This document shows, in pieces, positions 36,230-46,056 of a stretch of DNA of 64,000 bases. Each line of letters begins with the position of its first letter. The first letter of the stretch is position 1. The notes below the pieces were generated by a model that worked only from the letters and a program-made list of their open reading frames with translations, searched no databases and was not told where the DNA came from. Position numbers and translations under genes: made by a program. Origin of the DNA: Massilia sp. BJB1822 (lineage in GTDB: Bacteria > Pseudomonadota > Gammaproteobacteria > Burkholderiales > Burkholderiaceae_D); the NCBI RefSeq assembly GCF_013369485.1, contig NZ_JABWEB010000017.1, forward strand, positions 1-64,000. The letters run 5' to 3'.

Positions 36230-37129
36230 ATGCATAAGCTAGACTGGGAAGACTTGCGCTGCTTTGCCGCCGTCAGCCGCGGCGGCAGCATTTCGGCCGC
36301 CGCGCGCGAATTGGGCGTCAACCATTCCACCGTGCTGCGCCGCCTCGATGGGCTGGAGCAGTCGCTGGGCGTGCGCCTGTTCGAACGCTTCCAGTCGGGC
36401 TATGTGCTGACATCGGCGGGCGAGCTGCTGCACGACCACGCGGGCGAAGTCGAGGAGCGCATCGAAACGGCCCAGCGCGCGCTGGGCGGGCTGGATGCGG
36501 AACTGAGCGGCGCCGTGCGCCTGACCACCACCGACACGCTGGCCCATGGCCTGCTGATGCCCATCCTGCAGCGCTTCCGCCAGCGCCATCCGGCCGTGCA
36601 GCTGCAGCTGGTACTCAACAACAGCTTCCTGAACCTGACGCGGCGCGAAGCCGACATCGCCGTGCGCCCGTCCAACACGCCGCCCGACGCCCTGGTGGGC
36701 CGCAAGGCCGGCGTGGTGGCGACGGCTTTTTACGCCTCGCGCGTCTACCTGAAAGAGCTGGACAAACAGGGCATCGCGCGCGACGACTGGGCCGCGCAGC
36801 GCTGGGTGGCGCCGGATGAGAGCCTGAGCCATCTGAGCATGGCGAAATGGCTTGCGGCCCACGTGCCGCCGCAGAACATCGCGCTGCGCGCCGACAGCCT
36901 GCTGGCCATGCGCGACGCGGCACTGGCCGGGATGGGCGTGGCGCCCCTGCTCTGCATGCTGGCCGAGGACGAACGCAAGCTGGTGCGGCTGGCCGCGCCG
37001 GAACCGCGCTTTCACACCCAGTTGTGGGTGCTCTGCCACCGCGACTTGAAGCAGGTGGCGCGCATCAAGGCGCTGACGCAATTTCTGTACGACGAGCTGC
37101 GCGAAAATCCCCACGTTTTGCCGGCTTAG
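36230..37129 (+). CDS. LysR-family transcriptional regulator
   Basis: The 299-residue protein has an N-terminal winged helix (about residues 4-62: WEDLRCFAAVSRGGSISAAARELGVNHSTVLRRLDGLEQSLGVRLF). A C-terminal periplasmic-binding-protein-like effector domain follows, starting near LSGAVRLTTTD. The HSTVLRR form of the helix is common in regulators of nearby GST or oxidoreductase genes. It is divergent from the GST-SMR pair and 46 bases upstream of an FMN reductase, so it may regulate either or both. The effector is unknown. Confidence 0.92.
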   Translation: MHKLDWEDLRCFAAVSRGGSISAAARELGVNHSTVLRRLDGLEQSLGVRLFERFQSGYVLTSAGELLHDHAGEVEERIETAQRALGGLDAELSGAVRLTTTDTLAHGLLMPILQRFRQRHPAVQLQLVLNNSFLNLTRREADIAVRPSNTPPDALVGRKAGVVATAFYASRVYLKELDKQGIARDDWAAQRWVAPDESLSHLSMAKWLAAHVPPQNIALRADSLLAMRDAALAGMGVAPLLCMLAEDERKLVRLAAPEPRFHTQLWVLCHRDLKQVARIKALTQFLYDELRENPHVLPA

Positions 37130-37175
37130 GTTACATTCACAAATCGTTGTTCACTTACTCAAATAGGAGCTTTAC

Positions 37176-37745
37176 ATGGCCGATAAAAAAATCGCTGTTC
37201 TCGTTGGCAGCCTGCGCAAGGAATCGCTGAACCGCAAATTTGCGCTGGAACTGATCGCCCAAGCGCCGGCTGGTCTGCAGCTGGAAATCGTCGAGATCGG
37301 CGATCTGGGCCTGTTCAACCAGGACCTGGACGAAACCGGCCCGCTGCCCGCCGTATGGACCGCCTTCCGCACCAAGCTGAAAGCCAGCGACGCCATCCTG
37401 ATCGTGACCCCGGAATACAACCGTTCGGTGCCAGGCGTGCTGAAAAACGCCATCGATATCGCCTCCCGCCCTTATGGCCACAGCATCTGGGACGGCAAGC
37501 CGGTCGCGGTGATGTCGGTGTCGCCAGGCGCCATCGGCGGCTTCGGCGCCAACCACCATGTGCGTCAGTCCATGGTGTCGATGAACGCTCCGGTGATGCC
37601 AGCGCCCGAAGCCTATATCGGCAACGCTGCCAGCCTGCTGGGCGAAGACGGCAAGGTGAGCAACGATCGCACCAAGGAGCTGCTGCAGAAGTTCATTACC
37701 GCTTTCAGCGCCTGGGCCGACACCAACGCGCCGAAAAAAGCCTGA
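37176..37745 (+). CDS. NADPH-dependent FMN reductase (ChrR/YieF-like)
   Basis: The 189-residue flavodoxin-fold protein has the FMN phosphate loop GSLRKESLNRKFA near residue 11 and the family signature TPEYNRSVPGVLKNAID near residue 75. Relatives reduce quinones, chromate or nitro and azo compounds, using NAD(P)H with two-electron transfer. The real substrate cannot be told. AGGAGCTTTAC precedes the ATG. It lies just after the LysR gene on the same strand. Confidence 0.9.
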   Translation: MADKKIAVLVGSLRKESLNRKFALELIAQAPAGLQLEIVEIGDLGLFNQDLDETGPLPAVWTAFRTKLKASDAILIVTPEYNRSVPGVLKNAIDIASRPYGHSIWDGKPVAVMSVSPGAIGGFGANHHVRQSMVSMNAPVMPAPEAYIGNAASLLGEDGKVSNDRTKELLQKFITAFSAWADTNAPKKA

Positions 37746-37794
37746 TGTTTTGCCGGAGTGGGGCTGCGCGTCCCGCTCCGGCTTGCGGCAGCGT

Positions 37795-38451
37795 TTAGCG
37801 CGCTGCCTGCAGGGACGGGCCGCGCTGCGTGACCAGTTCGCGCCGCAGATCGCGGATCACCCGCTCGCCCCCCTGCCATAGCACGGCCACGTCGGCGCCC
37901 GGCAGACGCTCGGCGATCTGCTCGGCCGTTTCCCCCTCATCGCCGCTGACATAGATGCGGCAGCTGCGCCAGCCCTGCTGAAAGTCGAGCAAGGCGCTCA
38001 AGCCGCCATGCGCTGGCATCGCCGTCAAGCGCAGACGCACGCCGGCCTTGCTCACCTCCAGCGCTTCGAAAGCCTGCAAGCCATGCAGACGGCGCAGGCC
38101 CAACTCGCGCAGGCGGCGCAGTGCCGCCTCCGGCCCCAGCAAGGGAACCGATATATACGGCTGCTGCGCCAGCCGCGCCAGCTGTTCATCGCTGGCACGC
38201 GACAGCAGCAGCAAGTCGGGACGGGGATCGGGCCAGCCCGAATCCGGCGCGGCGGCCGGATCGAGCAGAAGGCGCATCAGTCCAAAACGCACCGTCAGCA
38301 CCGCCGGCCCGGCAAAGCCCAGGCCTTCGCGGCAGCTCGGCGCATCGTCGCGCCGCAGCGGCATGCGTTCCGCCGCGATGGGCGCCGCCGGTGCTATCCC
38401 GGCCGATAGTGCGGCAAGCATGATGATCGTCAGTCTCCCGATTTGTTTCAT
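37795..38451 (-). CDS. Secreted MBL-fold-like protein lacking the metal-binding motif
   Basis: The 218-residue product has a signal peptide (residues 1-23) and a pattern that follows UlaG-type metallo-beta-lactamase-fold enzymes. It has VRFGLMRLLLDP, then RPDLLLLSR, then LTAMPAHGGL and CRIYVSGD. Where active enzymes carry HxHxDH after the LLLS strand, this one reads RASDEQL, so the main zinc ligands are absent. It is probably not a hydrolase; the role is unknown. GGAGGAACCAGCC fixes the start at 38451; the open frame extends 30 codons further. It converges with the FMN reductase gene. Confidence 0.65.
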   Translation of the reverse strand: MKQIGRLTIIMLAALSAGIAPAAPIAAERMPLRRDDAPSCREGLGFAGPAVLTVRFGLMRLLLDPAAAPDSGWPDPRPDLLLLSRASDEQLARLAQQPYISVPLLGPEAALRRLRELGLRRLHGLQAFEALEVSKAGVRLRLTAMPAHGGLSALLDFQQGWRSCRIYVSGDEGETAEQIAERLPGADVAVLWQGGERVIRDLRRELVTQRGPSLQAAR

Positions 38452-38627
38452 GGCTGGTTCCTCCAAGGTCGAACAACCTTGATAGCACGGGCCTAGGACG
38501 GGCAATCTGAAGCAGATCAAGGCTTGGCGCGAGGCGGGCAAAACATGGCCGAAATGCTACAATCCCAGCCTCGATGGCGCATTTATCCAGTGCGCGTTCA
38601 TTTCCCACCATCTCTGAGATCCAGACC

Positions 38628-40316
38628 ATGCAACGTGAAATGCTGACCCCCTATGAACAGGGCAACCAGAACCAGACCACCCTGTGGGCCGACTGCATTG
38701 CCTTCTATGAAGAGCTGGCCAAACGCTTCCCCCAGGTGCTGCGCTTCGAACAGGCAGGCATCTCCGATGCTGGCATCCCGGTCCATGTGGGCGTGGTAAG
38801 CGCCGACGGCGTATTCGACCGCGAACAGATCAAGCGCGAAGGCCGCACCGTCTTCTTCAACAATAACGGCATCCACCCCGGCGAACCGGAAGGCGTGGAC
38901 GCCTGCATGGCCATCGTGCGCGACCTGTGCTTCGAGCCGGCTCGCCTGGCCGCGCTGGGCAAGACCGTGCTGCTGTTCATCCCCGTGTACAACGTGGACG
39001 GCTGCCTGAACCGCGCCAACACTTCGCGCCCGAACCAGGAAGGCCCGGAGCTGTTCGGCTTCCGCGGCAACAGCCGCCACCTGGACCTGAACCGCGACTT
39101 CGTCAAATGCGACACGCTGAACGCGAAGCTGTTCAACCAGATCCTGACGGCCTGGGATCCGGACGTGATGGTCGATACCCACACCTCGAACGGCGCCGAC
39201 TACAGCTACACCATGACGCTGATCCATACCCAGGCCGACAAGCTGGGCGGCGGTCTGGGCGCCTTCCTGCGCCACACCATGCTGCCGCATCTCTTCAAGG
39301 AGATGGATGCGCGCGGCTGGCCGACCTGCCCCTACGTCAATCCCATCAAGGACAGCCCGGACCACGGCATCGCCGAGTTCCTGGAAGTGCCGCGCTTCTC
39401 CACCGGTTTCGCCGCCCTGCACCATGTGATCGGCTTTATGCCGGAAACGCATATGCTCAAGCCCTACAAGGACCGCTACGAATCGATGCGCGCCCTGCTG
39501 GACATCAGCATGGCCTTCACCGTGGCCAACGGCGAGGAAATCAAGAAGCTGCGCGCCGCCGCCAAGGCCCAGGGCCGCGAGCAGAAGGAATGGACCGTGA
39601 CCTGGAAGATGGACGAAGCCAATCCGACCAGCTTCCGCTTCAAGGGTTACGAAGCCGTGTATTCGCCCAGCGTGATCGGCAACTACACCCGCCTGTCCTA
39701 CGACCGCAGCAAGCCGTGGGAACGCGACATCCCGTATTACAGCAACTTCCTGCCCGACACCGTGGTGCGCGCGCCGAAAGCCTATGTGGTGCCGCAGACC
39801 TGGCGCGAAGTGATCGAGCGCCTGCAATGGAATGGCGTGCAAATGCAGCGCGTCGAGCAAGCGACCACCGTGCAGGCGCAGTACTACCACATCGCCGGCG
39901 TGGTTTCGCGTCCCGGTCCATATGAAGGCCATATGTTCCATGACGAGGTGCAGCTTGAAGCGCGCCAGGGCAGCTTCCAGCTGAACCCGGGCGACTACAT
40001 CATCTCCCTGGACCAGGACAATGCGCGCTATGCCGTTGAAACCCTGGAACCGCAGGCGCATGACAGCTTCTTCCGCTGGGGCTTCTTCAACGCCATCATG
40101 GAGAAGAAGGAAGCGATCTCGGACTATGTGTTCGAAGACCTGGCGTCCGAACTGCTGCGCACCGAACCTGAGCTGAAAGCGAAGTTCGATAAATGGAAGG
40201 AAGCCAATCCTGAACTGCTGTCCAACCAGGACGCCGTGCTGGGCTTCATCTTCCACAACTGCGCGCGTCATGCCGAACCGGAATGGCGCCGCTACCCGGT
40301 CCTGTCCATCTTCTAA
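38628..40316 (+). CDS. M14-family zinc carboxypeptidase-like protein
   Basis: The 562-residue protein has the M14 zinc motif HPGEPEG (His and Glu of HxxE) near residue 80 and the third ligand His in VDTHTSNGADYSYTM near residue 182. It thus has the metal site of carboxypeptidases or deacylases. A C-terminal region of about 200 residues (from TWKMDEANP) is a separate domain. No signal peptide is seen with the start at 38628; the ATG at 38574 would add 18 residues and is less likely. The substrate is unknown. A terminator follows. Confidence 0.8.
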   Translation: MQREMLTPYEQGNQNQTTLWADCIAFYEELAKRFPQVLRFEQAGISDAGIPVHVGVVSADGVFDREQIKREGRTVFFNNNGIHPGEPEGVDACMAIVRDLCFEPARLAALGKTVLLFIPVYNVDGCLNRANTSRPNQEGPELFGFRGNSRHLDLNRDFVKCDTLNAKLFNQILTAWDPDVMVDTHTSNGADYSYTMTLIHTQADKLGGGLGAFLRHTMLPHLFKEMDARGWPTCPYVNPIKDSPDHGIAEFLEVPRFSTGFAALHHVIGFMPETHMLKPYKDRYESMRALLDISMAFTVANGEEIKKLRAAAKAQGREQKEWTVTWKMDEANPTSFRFKGYEAVYSPSVIGNYTRLSYDRSKPWERDIPYYSNFLPDTVVRAPKAYVVPQTWREVIERLQWNGVQMQRVEQATTVQAQYYHIAGVVSRPGPYEGHMFHDEVQLEARQGSFQLNPGDYIISLDQDNARYAVETLEPQAHDSFFRWGFFNAIMEKKEAISDYVFEDLASELLRTEPELKAKFDKWKEANPELLSNQDAVLGFIFHNCARHAEPEWRRYPVLSIF

Positions 40317-40325
40317 GAAGAACTG

Positions 40326-40355
40326 CGCCGCCCTGCGATCCAGGGCGGCGTTTTT
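40326..40355 (+). terminator. Intrinsic terminator after the M14 peptidase
   Basis: CGCCGCCCTG and CAGGGCGGCG form a ten-base stem with a short loop, followed by five T. Confidence 0.87.
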
Positions 40356-40380
40356 GCGCGACCCTTTGCCGTTTATCGAC

Positions 40381-42570
40381 ATGCATTACGCTTTAAATCC
40401 GCGCACCTTTTTCTATAGCCACTATTTTCATTTGGGCTTGCGCTTCGGCGCGGGCCTGGTAGGCATCACCTTCCTTGCCCTGCAGTTCACCGATATGGAA
40501 ACTGCGATGACGGTCGGCATCGGCGCCCTGTGCACGGCGCTGATGGACATGCCCAGCCCCCTGCGCCACAAATTCAACGAGATGCTGGCGTCGGTGCTGC
40601 TATGCAGCGCCGTGACCCTGCTCATCAGCCTATGCGCGCCCTACTACTGGCTGCTGATGACGACCCTGGTGCTGGTCAGCTTCTTCGCCAGCATGATGGT
40701 GGTGTACGGGAAGAAGTCCATGCCGCTGCAACTGGCCACCCTCTTCATCATGACGATGTCGATGGAGCACCAGATGACGCCGGCCCAGGCCTTCCACCAC
40801 GTCGGCCTGTTCACGCTGGGCGCCATCGCCTACCTGGCCTATGCCATGGGCGTGGCCTGGCTGCTGCGCCACCGCATCAAGCAGCAGGTGCTGGCCGAAG
40901 CGCTGTTCGAGCTGGCCGCCTACATCGACATCAAGGCCGACTTCTACGATGTGCGCTACAACCTGACGGAGCAATTCAACAAGCTGGTGCGCCACCAGGC
41001 CTTGCTGGCCGACCGCCAGCAAGCGTCGCGCGACCTGATCCTGCGCAGCCACCAGAACCGCAAGGATGCCATCGTGGTGCAGGTCCATGTCTGCATGCTG
41101 GACCTGTATGAGCTGATCCTGTCCACCCATACCGACTACGCCCAGCTGCGCGTCCACCTGGTCGACTCGCCTGCGATGAAGACTCTGCACGATATCGCCT
41201 ACAAGGCGGCGCGCGACATCGAATCGGTGGCGTATGCGGTGACGCGCAAGCTGGCCTCTTACGCGGCGATCAGCTATGAACCGGAACTGGACGCCATCGA
41301 GGCCCATCTGCAGCAGCTGCAGGCCGAGGCCGACGCCGGCAAGCCGCGCCAGGAAGCGCTGGCCGTGCTGCGCGCCCAGCGCAACAAGATCCGCGCCATC
41401 ATCCGCATGATCGGCGAACTGCATGTGTCGAGCCAGCGGATTTACGAAGGCACGCCGTTCTGGGTCGACGCCGATATGCAGCCCTTCCTCTCGCAGCAGA
41501 AGTACGAGCTGCAGCTGATGCTGTCGCACTTCCGCATGGACTCTCCGGTATTCCGCTTTTCGCTGCGCGTGGCGATGGCGATCGCCTGCGGCCTGGCCGT
41601 GGGCAGCCTGCTGCCGTATGCGGCGCACAGCTACTGGATCGTGCTGACCATCGTCATCATTCTGAAGCCCAGCTTCAGCATGACCAAGCAGCGCCGCAGC
41701 GACCGCATTGTCGGCACGGTGATCGGCTGCGTGATCACGGCCGTGATCCTGCGCTTCCTCAACTGGCCGGCCTTCATCCTGGCCTGCCTGGTGCTGTCCA
41801 CCATCGCCACGCCGACCTTCATCTACCTGCGCTACCGCTATGCGGCGATTGCGGTCAGCATCATGATCCTGCTGCAAATGAGCCTGGTGGCGCCGCATGA
41901 CGTGAACCTGATCACCGAGCGCCTGATCGACACCTTCATCGGCGCGGCCGTGGCCACGGTGTTCAGCTTTGTGCTGGCGAACTGGGAATATCAGAGCCTG
42001 CCGCGCCTGATCCGCCAGGTGCTGGATGCGAATCTGAGTTATATGGAAGCGAGCTTCGACCTGCTGCAAGGCCAGTCGCGCAACGACTTCCCTTACCGCA
42101 TCCAGCGCAAGCGCCTGATGGATAGCCTGTCCGGCCTGAGCGCGGCCCTGGTGCGCATGCTGGACGAACCGGCCAGCAAGCAGCGCGCGGTGGAAGACAT
42201 CAACCTCTTCATCGTGCAGAACTACCTGCTGGTGGCCCATGTGGCGGCGCTGCGCGCCATCCTGCGCCGCCATGCCAAGGATATTCCGGTCGATGCGGTG
42301 AACGCCATGCTGCTCTACAGCCATGACCAGGTCGGCCGCACGCTGGCGGCGGCCCTGGCAAGGCATGGCGGCGCGGCGCCGCGCAAAGCGGGCATGGATG
42401 CGCTGACACCGATTCCGTCGAGCTTTGCCGAAGTGCCGTGGTCGGGCTGGCCGCTGGTGCAGCGCCGCATTCGCCTGCTGCAGGCCGACGCCGACAAGAT
42501 CATCATCCACAGCGAAGCCATCATGCGCGACGTGGCGCCCGGCGCCACGGCGGCAGGCAGACCGGCATGA
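40381..42570 (+). CDS. FUSC-family inner-membrane protein (YccS-like)
   Basis: The 729-residue protein has two blocks of hydrophobic helices (about residues 20-165 and 395-530), each followed by a long soluble region, the layout of YccS/FusC aromatic-acid-exporter-like proteins. The second block contains the FUSC signature SYWIVLTIVIILKPSFSMTKQRRSDRIVGTVIGC. The substrate is unknown; the family includes fusaric-acid and p-hydroxybenzoate efflux pumps. The ATG at 40381 has no ribosome site, so the start is provisional. It overlaps the EamA gene by ATGA. Confidence 0.88.
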   Translation: MHYALNPRTFFYSHYFHLGLRFGAGLVGITFLALQFTDMETAMTVGIGALCTALMDMPSPLRHKFNEMLASVLLCSAVTLLISLCAPYYWLLMTTLVLVSFFASMMVVYGKKSMPLQLATLFIMTMSMEHQMTPAQAFHHVGLFTLGAIAYLAYAMGVAWLLRHRIKQQVLAEALFELAAYIDIKADFYDVRYNLTEQFNKLVRHQALLADRQQASRDLILRSHQNRKDAIVVQVHVCMLDLYELILSTHTDYAQLRVHLVDSPAMKTLHDIAYKAARDIESVAYAVTRKLASYAAISYEPELDAIEAHLQQLQAEADAGKPRQEALAVLRAQRNKIRAIIRMIGELHVSSQRIYEGTPFWVDADMQPFLSQQKYELQLMLSHFRMDSPVFRFSLRVAMAIACGLAVGSLLPYAAHSYWIVLTIVIILKPSFSMTKQRRSDRIVGTVIGCVITAVILRFLNWPAFILACLVLSTIATPTFIYLRYRYAAIAVSIMILLQMSLVAPHDVNLITERLIDTFIGAAVATVFSFVLANWEYQSLPRLIRQVLDANLSYMEASFDLLQGQSRNDFPYRIQRKRLMDSLSGLSAALVRMLDEPASKQRAVEDINLFIVQNYLLVAHVAALRAILRRHAKDIPVDAVNAMLLYSHDQVGRTLAAALARHGGAAPRKAGMDALTPIPSSFAEVPWSGWPLVQRRIRLLQADADKIIIHSEAIMRDVAPGATAAGRPA

Positions 42571-43484
42571 GCAGCACGCCCCTGACAGGACGCGATCTCA
42601 CGGCGGCGCTGTGCGTCGTTCTGATCTGGGGCACGAATTTCGTGGCGATGAAGTATGGCTTGCGCGACTTCACGCCTTTCCAACTGGGCGCGGGGCGCTT
42701 CCTGTTTGCCGTGCTGCCGCTGGTGTTCTTCATCCGCCCGCCCAAACTGCACTGGAAATGGCTGCTGCTGTATGGGCTGTGCCAGGGCGTGGGCCAGTTC
42801 GGTTTCGTCTTCCTGTCGCTGAAGGTGGGCATGTCGGCGGCACTGGCCTCCGTTATTTTGCAGACCCAGGTTTTCTTCACGGCCTTTTACGGCTTCATCC
42901 TGCTGGGCGAGCGCCCCAGCCGCTCGCTGCTGGCCGGATTGTTCCTGGCGGCGCTGGGGCTGGGCTGCTTCGCCATCAACTATCTCGGGCCGGATACGCT
43001 GGCGGGCGGCACCACGCTGGGAGGCTTCCTGCTTTGCCTGTGCGGTGCGGCGATGTGGGCCGCCTCGAATATCGTGGTGCGGTGCGCCCAGCAAGCCACG
43101 CCGCATTTCGACACGCTGGCCTTTATGGTGTGGAGCAGCCTGGCGCCGATCCTGCCCTTCATCGCGCTCTCGCTGCTGTTCGATGCGCCGGAAAACCGCT
43201 GGCACTGGACCGGCGCGCCGCTTGGCACCTGGGCCTCGCTGGCGTATCTGGGCTGGATGGCGACCATCGTCGGCTATGCGCTGTGGACCGGGCTGCTGAA
43301 GCGGCATCCCGCCAACCGCGTGGCGCCGTTCAGCCTGGGCGTGCCGGTGGTCGGCATTACGGCGGGCATGGTGGCGCTGGGCGATGTCATCACCGGTTGG
43401 CAATGGGCGGGCATCGGTTTGATCGTGGCGGCGCTGGCCTGCGTGCTGTTCGGGCCACGGCTGTTCGGCAGCGCACCGCGCTGA
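42567..43484 (+). CDS. EamA/DMT-family transporter
   Basis: The 305-residue protein has ten predicted membrane helices in two EamA repeats (about residues 10-140 and 155-295), as in YdcZ/RhaT/YddG-type exporters of amino acids or metabolites. The sequence SLGVPVVGITAGMVALGD marks the second repeat. Its ATG overlaps the FUSC stop (ATGA), so the two membrane proteins are coupled. It converges with the ABC permease gene, with only seven bases between. The substrate is unknown. Confidence 0.9.
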   Translation: MSSTPLTGRDLTAALCVVLIWGTNFVAMKYGLRDFTPFQLGAGRFLFAVLPLVFFIRPPKLHWKWLLLYGLCQGVGQFGFVFLSLKVGMSAALASVILQTQVFFTAFYGFILLGERPSRSLLAGLFLAALGLGCFAINYLGPDTLAGGTTLGGFLLCLCGAAMWAASNIVVRCAQQATPHFDTLAFMVWSSLAPILPFIALSLLFDAPENRWHWTGAPLGTWASLAYLGWMATIVGYALWTGLLKRHPANRVAPFSLGVPVVGITAGMVALGDVITGWQWAGIGLIVAALACVLFGPRLFGSAPR

Positions 43485-43491
43485 ACGCGCC

Positions 43492-45879
43492 TTAGCCGCG
43501 CAACGCAGTGGCGGGCGACAGTTTCATCGCGCGCCAGGTGTGGCGGCTGCACGCCAGCAGCGCGACGATACTGGCGGCCAGCCAGGCGCCGAACAAAGGC
43601 CAGGCGCCAAGCGGCGCGCGCTCTGCAAATTCCGCCAGATAGCGCGCGATGCCGGCGGCAGCCAGGGGCAGGCCAAGCAAGGTGGCCAGCGCCAGAAGAA
43701 TCAGGAATTCACGGCCCACCAGCAAGGCAATGCGCCGGCGGTTGGCGCCATGCAGCTTGCGCAGGGCGATCTCGCGCACGCGGCACTGCACGCTGCTGGC
43801 GGCCAGCACATAGATGCCGAAAGCCGCAATGACAATCGCCACGGCGCTCGACCAGGCCAGCAGGCGCGCGGCGCGCCAGTCGTCCACATAATTCGCTTCG
43901 AACACGCTGCGCGCGCTGCGCAGCGCCAGCTCATCCTGCGGGAAGTAACGCTGCCAGAGCGGCGCGATCTGCACGCGCAAGATCTCGGGCGCATGCGCGC
44001 TGCGCACGCTCAGCACGTCGGCCTGGCCGGCATCGGCGTGGTACACCATGGGCTGCGCCGCCAGCCGCGCGCTCTGATGGCGCAGTGCCGGCGCGATGCC
44101 CACCACGCGCAGCGCCGCATGGTCTTCGCTGCGCAGCGCTTTGCCGACGGCGGCCTGCGGCTGCGCAAAACCCAGGGCTTGGGCGGCAGCGGCATTCAAC
44201 ACCACATCCTGCTGCTGCCCCTCGGCGCCGCGCTCGGCATCGAACAGGCGCCCCTCCTGCGGCGCAATGCCGTATAGACGGAAAAAGCCGGGACTGAGTT
44301 CGGTGAAATTCAAGCGCTTTTCCGCCCCGCCGGCACGGTAGACACGGCTCATCGGAATGGCGCTGTCGCCAATGGCGAGATTGCTGGCCTCCGCGCCATC
44401 GCTCCGCGGCAGGTGCGCGACAGCCTCGCGGAAGGCCAGCTTTTGCTGCGCGCTGGCGGCTGGCGGCATATCGATCAACGCCAGGCCGGCCAGGTCGAAA
44501 CCGGGATCGGCCTGCGCGGCAAAGCGCGACTGCCAGGCCACCGCCAGGGCCATTGCCGTCAGCGCCATCGCGGCGGCGAATTGGAACAGCGTCAGGCCGC
44601 GCCGCAGCCAGGACGATTGCGGCGGCTCGCCGTCGCCGCGTCCCACCAACACGCTTTGCGGACGGACGCGCAAGGCGATCCGCAGTGGATACAGGGCGCT
44701 TGCTACGCCGACCTGCAGGCCAATCGCCAGTGCCGCAGGCAGCGACCCAAAATTGAAATACGCATCCAGCTTGCGGTCCACCAGTTCCGAAAACACGGGC
44801 AGCAGCAGCCAGGCCAGCATCAGTCCCGCCAACGCCGCCAGCAGCGCCACCGTGACCGACTCGGCCACGATCTGTCCCGCCAGTCTTGGCAGGCTGGCGC
44901 CCAGTGCCTTGCGGATGCCGATTTCGCGCTGGCGCGCCAGCATCCGCACCGTGGCCAGATTGACGTAATTGCCGGCGGCTAGCAGCAGGATCAGGACGGC
45001 GACGCCGCCCAGCGCCAGCACCAGGCGGCGGTCGGCACGCTGGCCGCCGAGAAAAACCGCTACCGAGGTATCGAAGTAGGCATCGGACAATGGCTCCAGG
45101 CGCACTTCCAGCAAGGTGCCCATGCCTTGTGCCGTCTCCGTCCCCACCATGGCCCGCATGAAGCGTTCGCCATCGGCCTGCACCAAGGCGCGCAAGGCTT
45201 CCGGCTTCACGTTCGCGGCCGGCCGCACCAATACTTTGCCGGCCAGCGCATTCCAGGCCTCGCGCTTGCGGCTGCGCTCAGCCTCCGTCCACAATGCGCT
45301 TCCCACGCCAACCAGGGCGCGGTAATGGATGGTGGTGTTCGGTGGCGGATCGGGCAGCAGCGCCAGCACGCGCAAAGTCCGGCCCTTGGCCTGCACGGTG
45401 CGTCCCAAGGCTGGCACAGCGCCGAACAGGCTGTGCGCCGCGCTGCGCGTCAGCGCCAGGCCATCGGGGCGGGACAAGGCCGCATGCAAATCGCCCGCGC
45501 TGGCGGACAGCCGCATCAGCTCGGGAAAGCCGATGTTCACTGCCGTCAGTTCCATGCGCTGCCGCTGCCCGCCTTGCTCCACCAGCACTTCCTGCGGCAT
45601 CAGCACACTGCTTTGCGCAACCATGCCGCTGGCGGTCAGCAGCTCATGCGCGGGCAGCGGCATCTGCTCGGTCCACTGCGGCTGCGCCAGCAAATTCAGT
45701 TTGTGCTTGAAGATATATACGCCATCGGTCTGGCGGTCGTAACTGAAGGAGTACTGCACATAGCCCAGCAGCAGGAAGCTGGCGGCAAAGCCCAGCGCCA
45801 GTCCCAGGACCAGCACGGCGGAATACAGGGGCTGGCGCAGCAGCAGGCGCCAGCCCACGCGAAAATCGGAAAGACGCAT
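43492..45879 (-). CDS. MacB/FtsX-type ABC transporter permease without neighbouring ATPase
   Basis: The 795-residue protein has the duplicated MacB/FtsX layout. It has an N-terminal helix, a periplasmic MacB-PCD-like domain (about 50-270), three helices with the AGNYVNLATVRMLARQREIGIRKALGAS signature near residue 305, a second periplasmic domain (470-670), and a final FtsX block with VREIALRKLHGANRRRIALLVGREF near 700. It resembles permeases of the macrolide-exporter and lipoprotein-release superfamily. No ATPase or membrane-fusion gene is adjacent: the upstream neighbour is a diguanylate cyclase 177 bases away and the downstream neighbour is convergent. It probably borrows an ATPase encoded elsewhere. 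Confidence 0.85.
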   Translation of the reverse strand: MRLSDFRVGWRLLLRQPLYSAVLVLGLALGFAASFLLLGYVQYSFSYDRQTDGVYIFKHKLNLLAQPQWTEQMPLPAHELLTASGMVAQSSVLMPQEVLVEQGGQRQRMELTAVNIGFPELMRLSASAGDLHAALSRPDGLALTRSAAHSLFGAVPALGRTVQAKGRTLRVLALLPDPPPNTTIHYRALVGVGSALWTEAERSRKREAWNALAGKVLVRPAANVKPEALRALVQADGERFMRAMVGTETAQGMGTLLEVRLEPLSDAYFDTSVAVFLGGQRADRRLVLALGGVAVLILLLAAGNYVNLATVRMLARQREIGIRKALGASLPRLAGQIVAESVTVALLAALAGLMLAWLLLPVFSELVDRKLDAYFNFGSLPAALAIGLQVGVASALYPLRIALRVRPQSVLVGRGDGEPPQSSWLRRGLTLFQFAAAMALTAMALAVAWQSRFAAQADPGFDLAGLALIDMPPAASAQQKLAFREAVAHLPRSDGAEASNLAIGDSAIPMSRVYRAGGAEKRLNFTELSPGFFRLYGIAPQEGRLFDAERGAEGQQQDVVLNAAAAQALGFAQPQAAVGKALRSEDHAALRVVGIAPALRHQSARLAAQPMVYHADAGQADVLSVRSAHAPEILRVQIAPLWQRYFPQDELALRSARSVFEANYVDDWRAARLLAWSSAVAIVIAAFGIYVLAASSVQCRVREIALRKLHGANRRRIALLVGREFLILLALATLLGLPLAAAGIARYLAEFAERAPLGAWPLFGAWLAASIVALLACSRHTWRAMKLSPATALRG

Positions 45880-46056
45880 GGGACTCTCTATCCAGGCAAA
45901 GCCTTCGATAATGCAAAGGCCATGCCATGATGCCGCAAACGGCGGCGCAGCGATACCTGGCGCGCTTTGCGTCCGGCATGCGCGCCATCAGCTGTGCGGA
46001 AGCGGACGCTCAGGCTGTGCGGATGCGGACAGTGGCAACAGCTGGCGGCCCAGCCG

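Noticed and set aside
37750-37783. GCCGGAG...CTCCGGC hairpin after the FMN reductase gene as a terminator
   Set aside because: The stem is good but has no T-run on either strand, so termination cannot be claimed.
40630-42510. A 626-codon minus-strand frame opposite the FUSC gene
   Set aside because: It is a shadow of a membrane-protein gene with clear helices and signature; the antisense product looks like nothing known.
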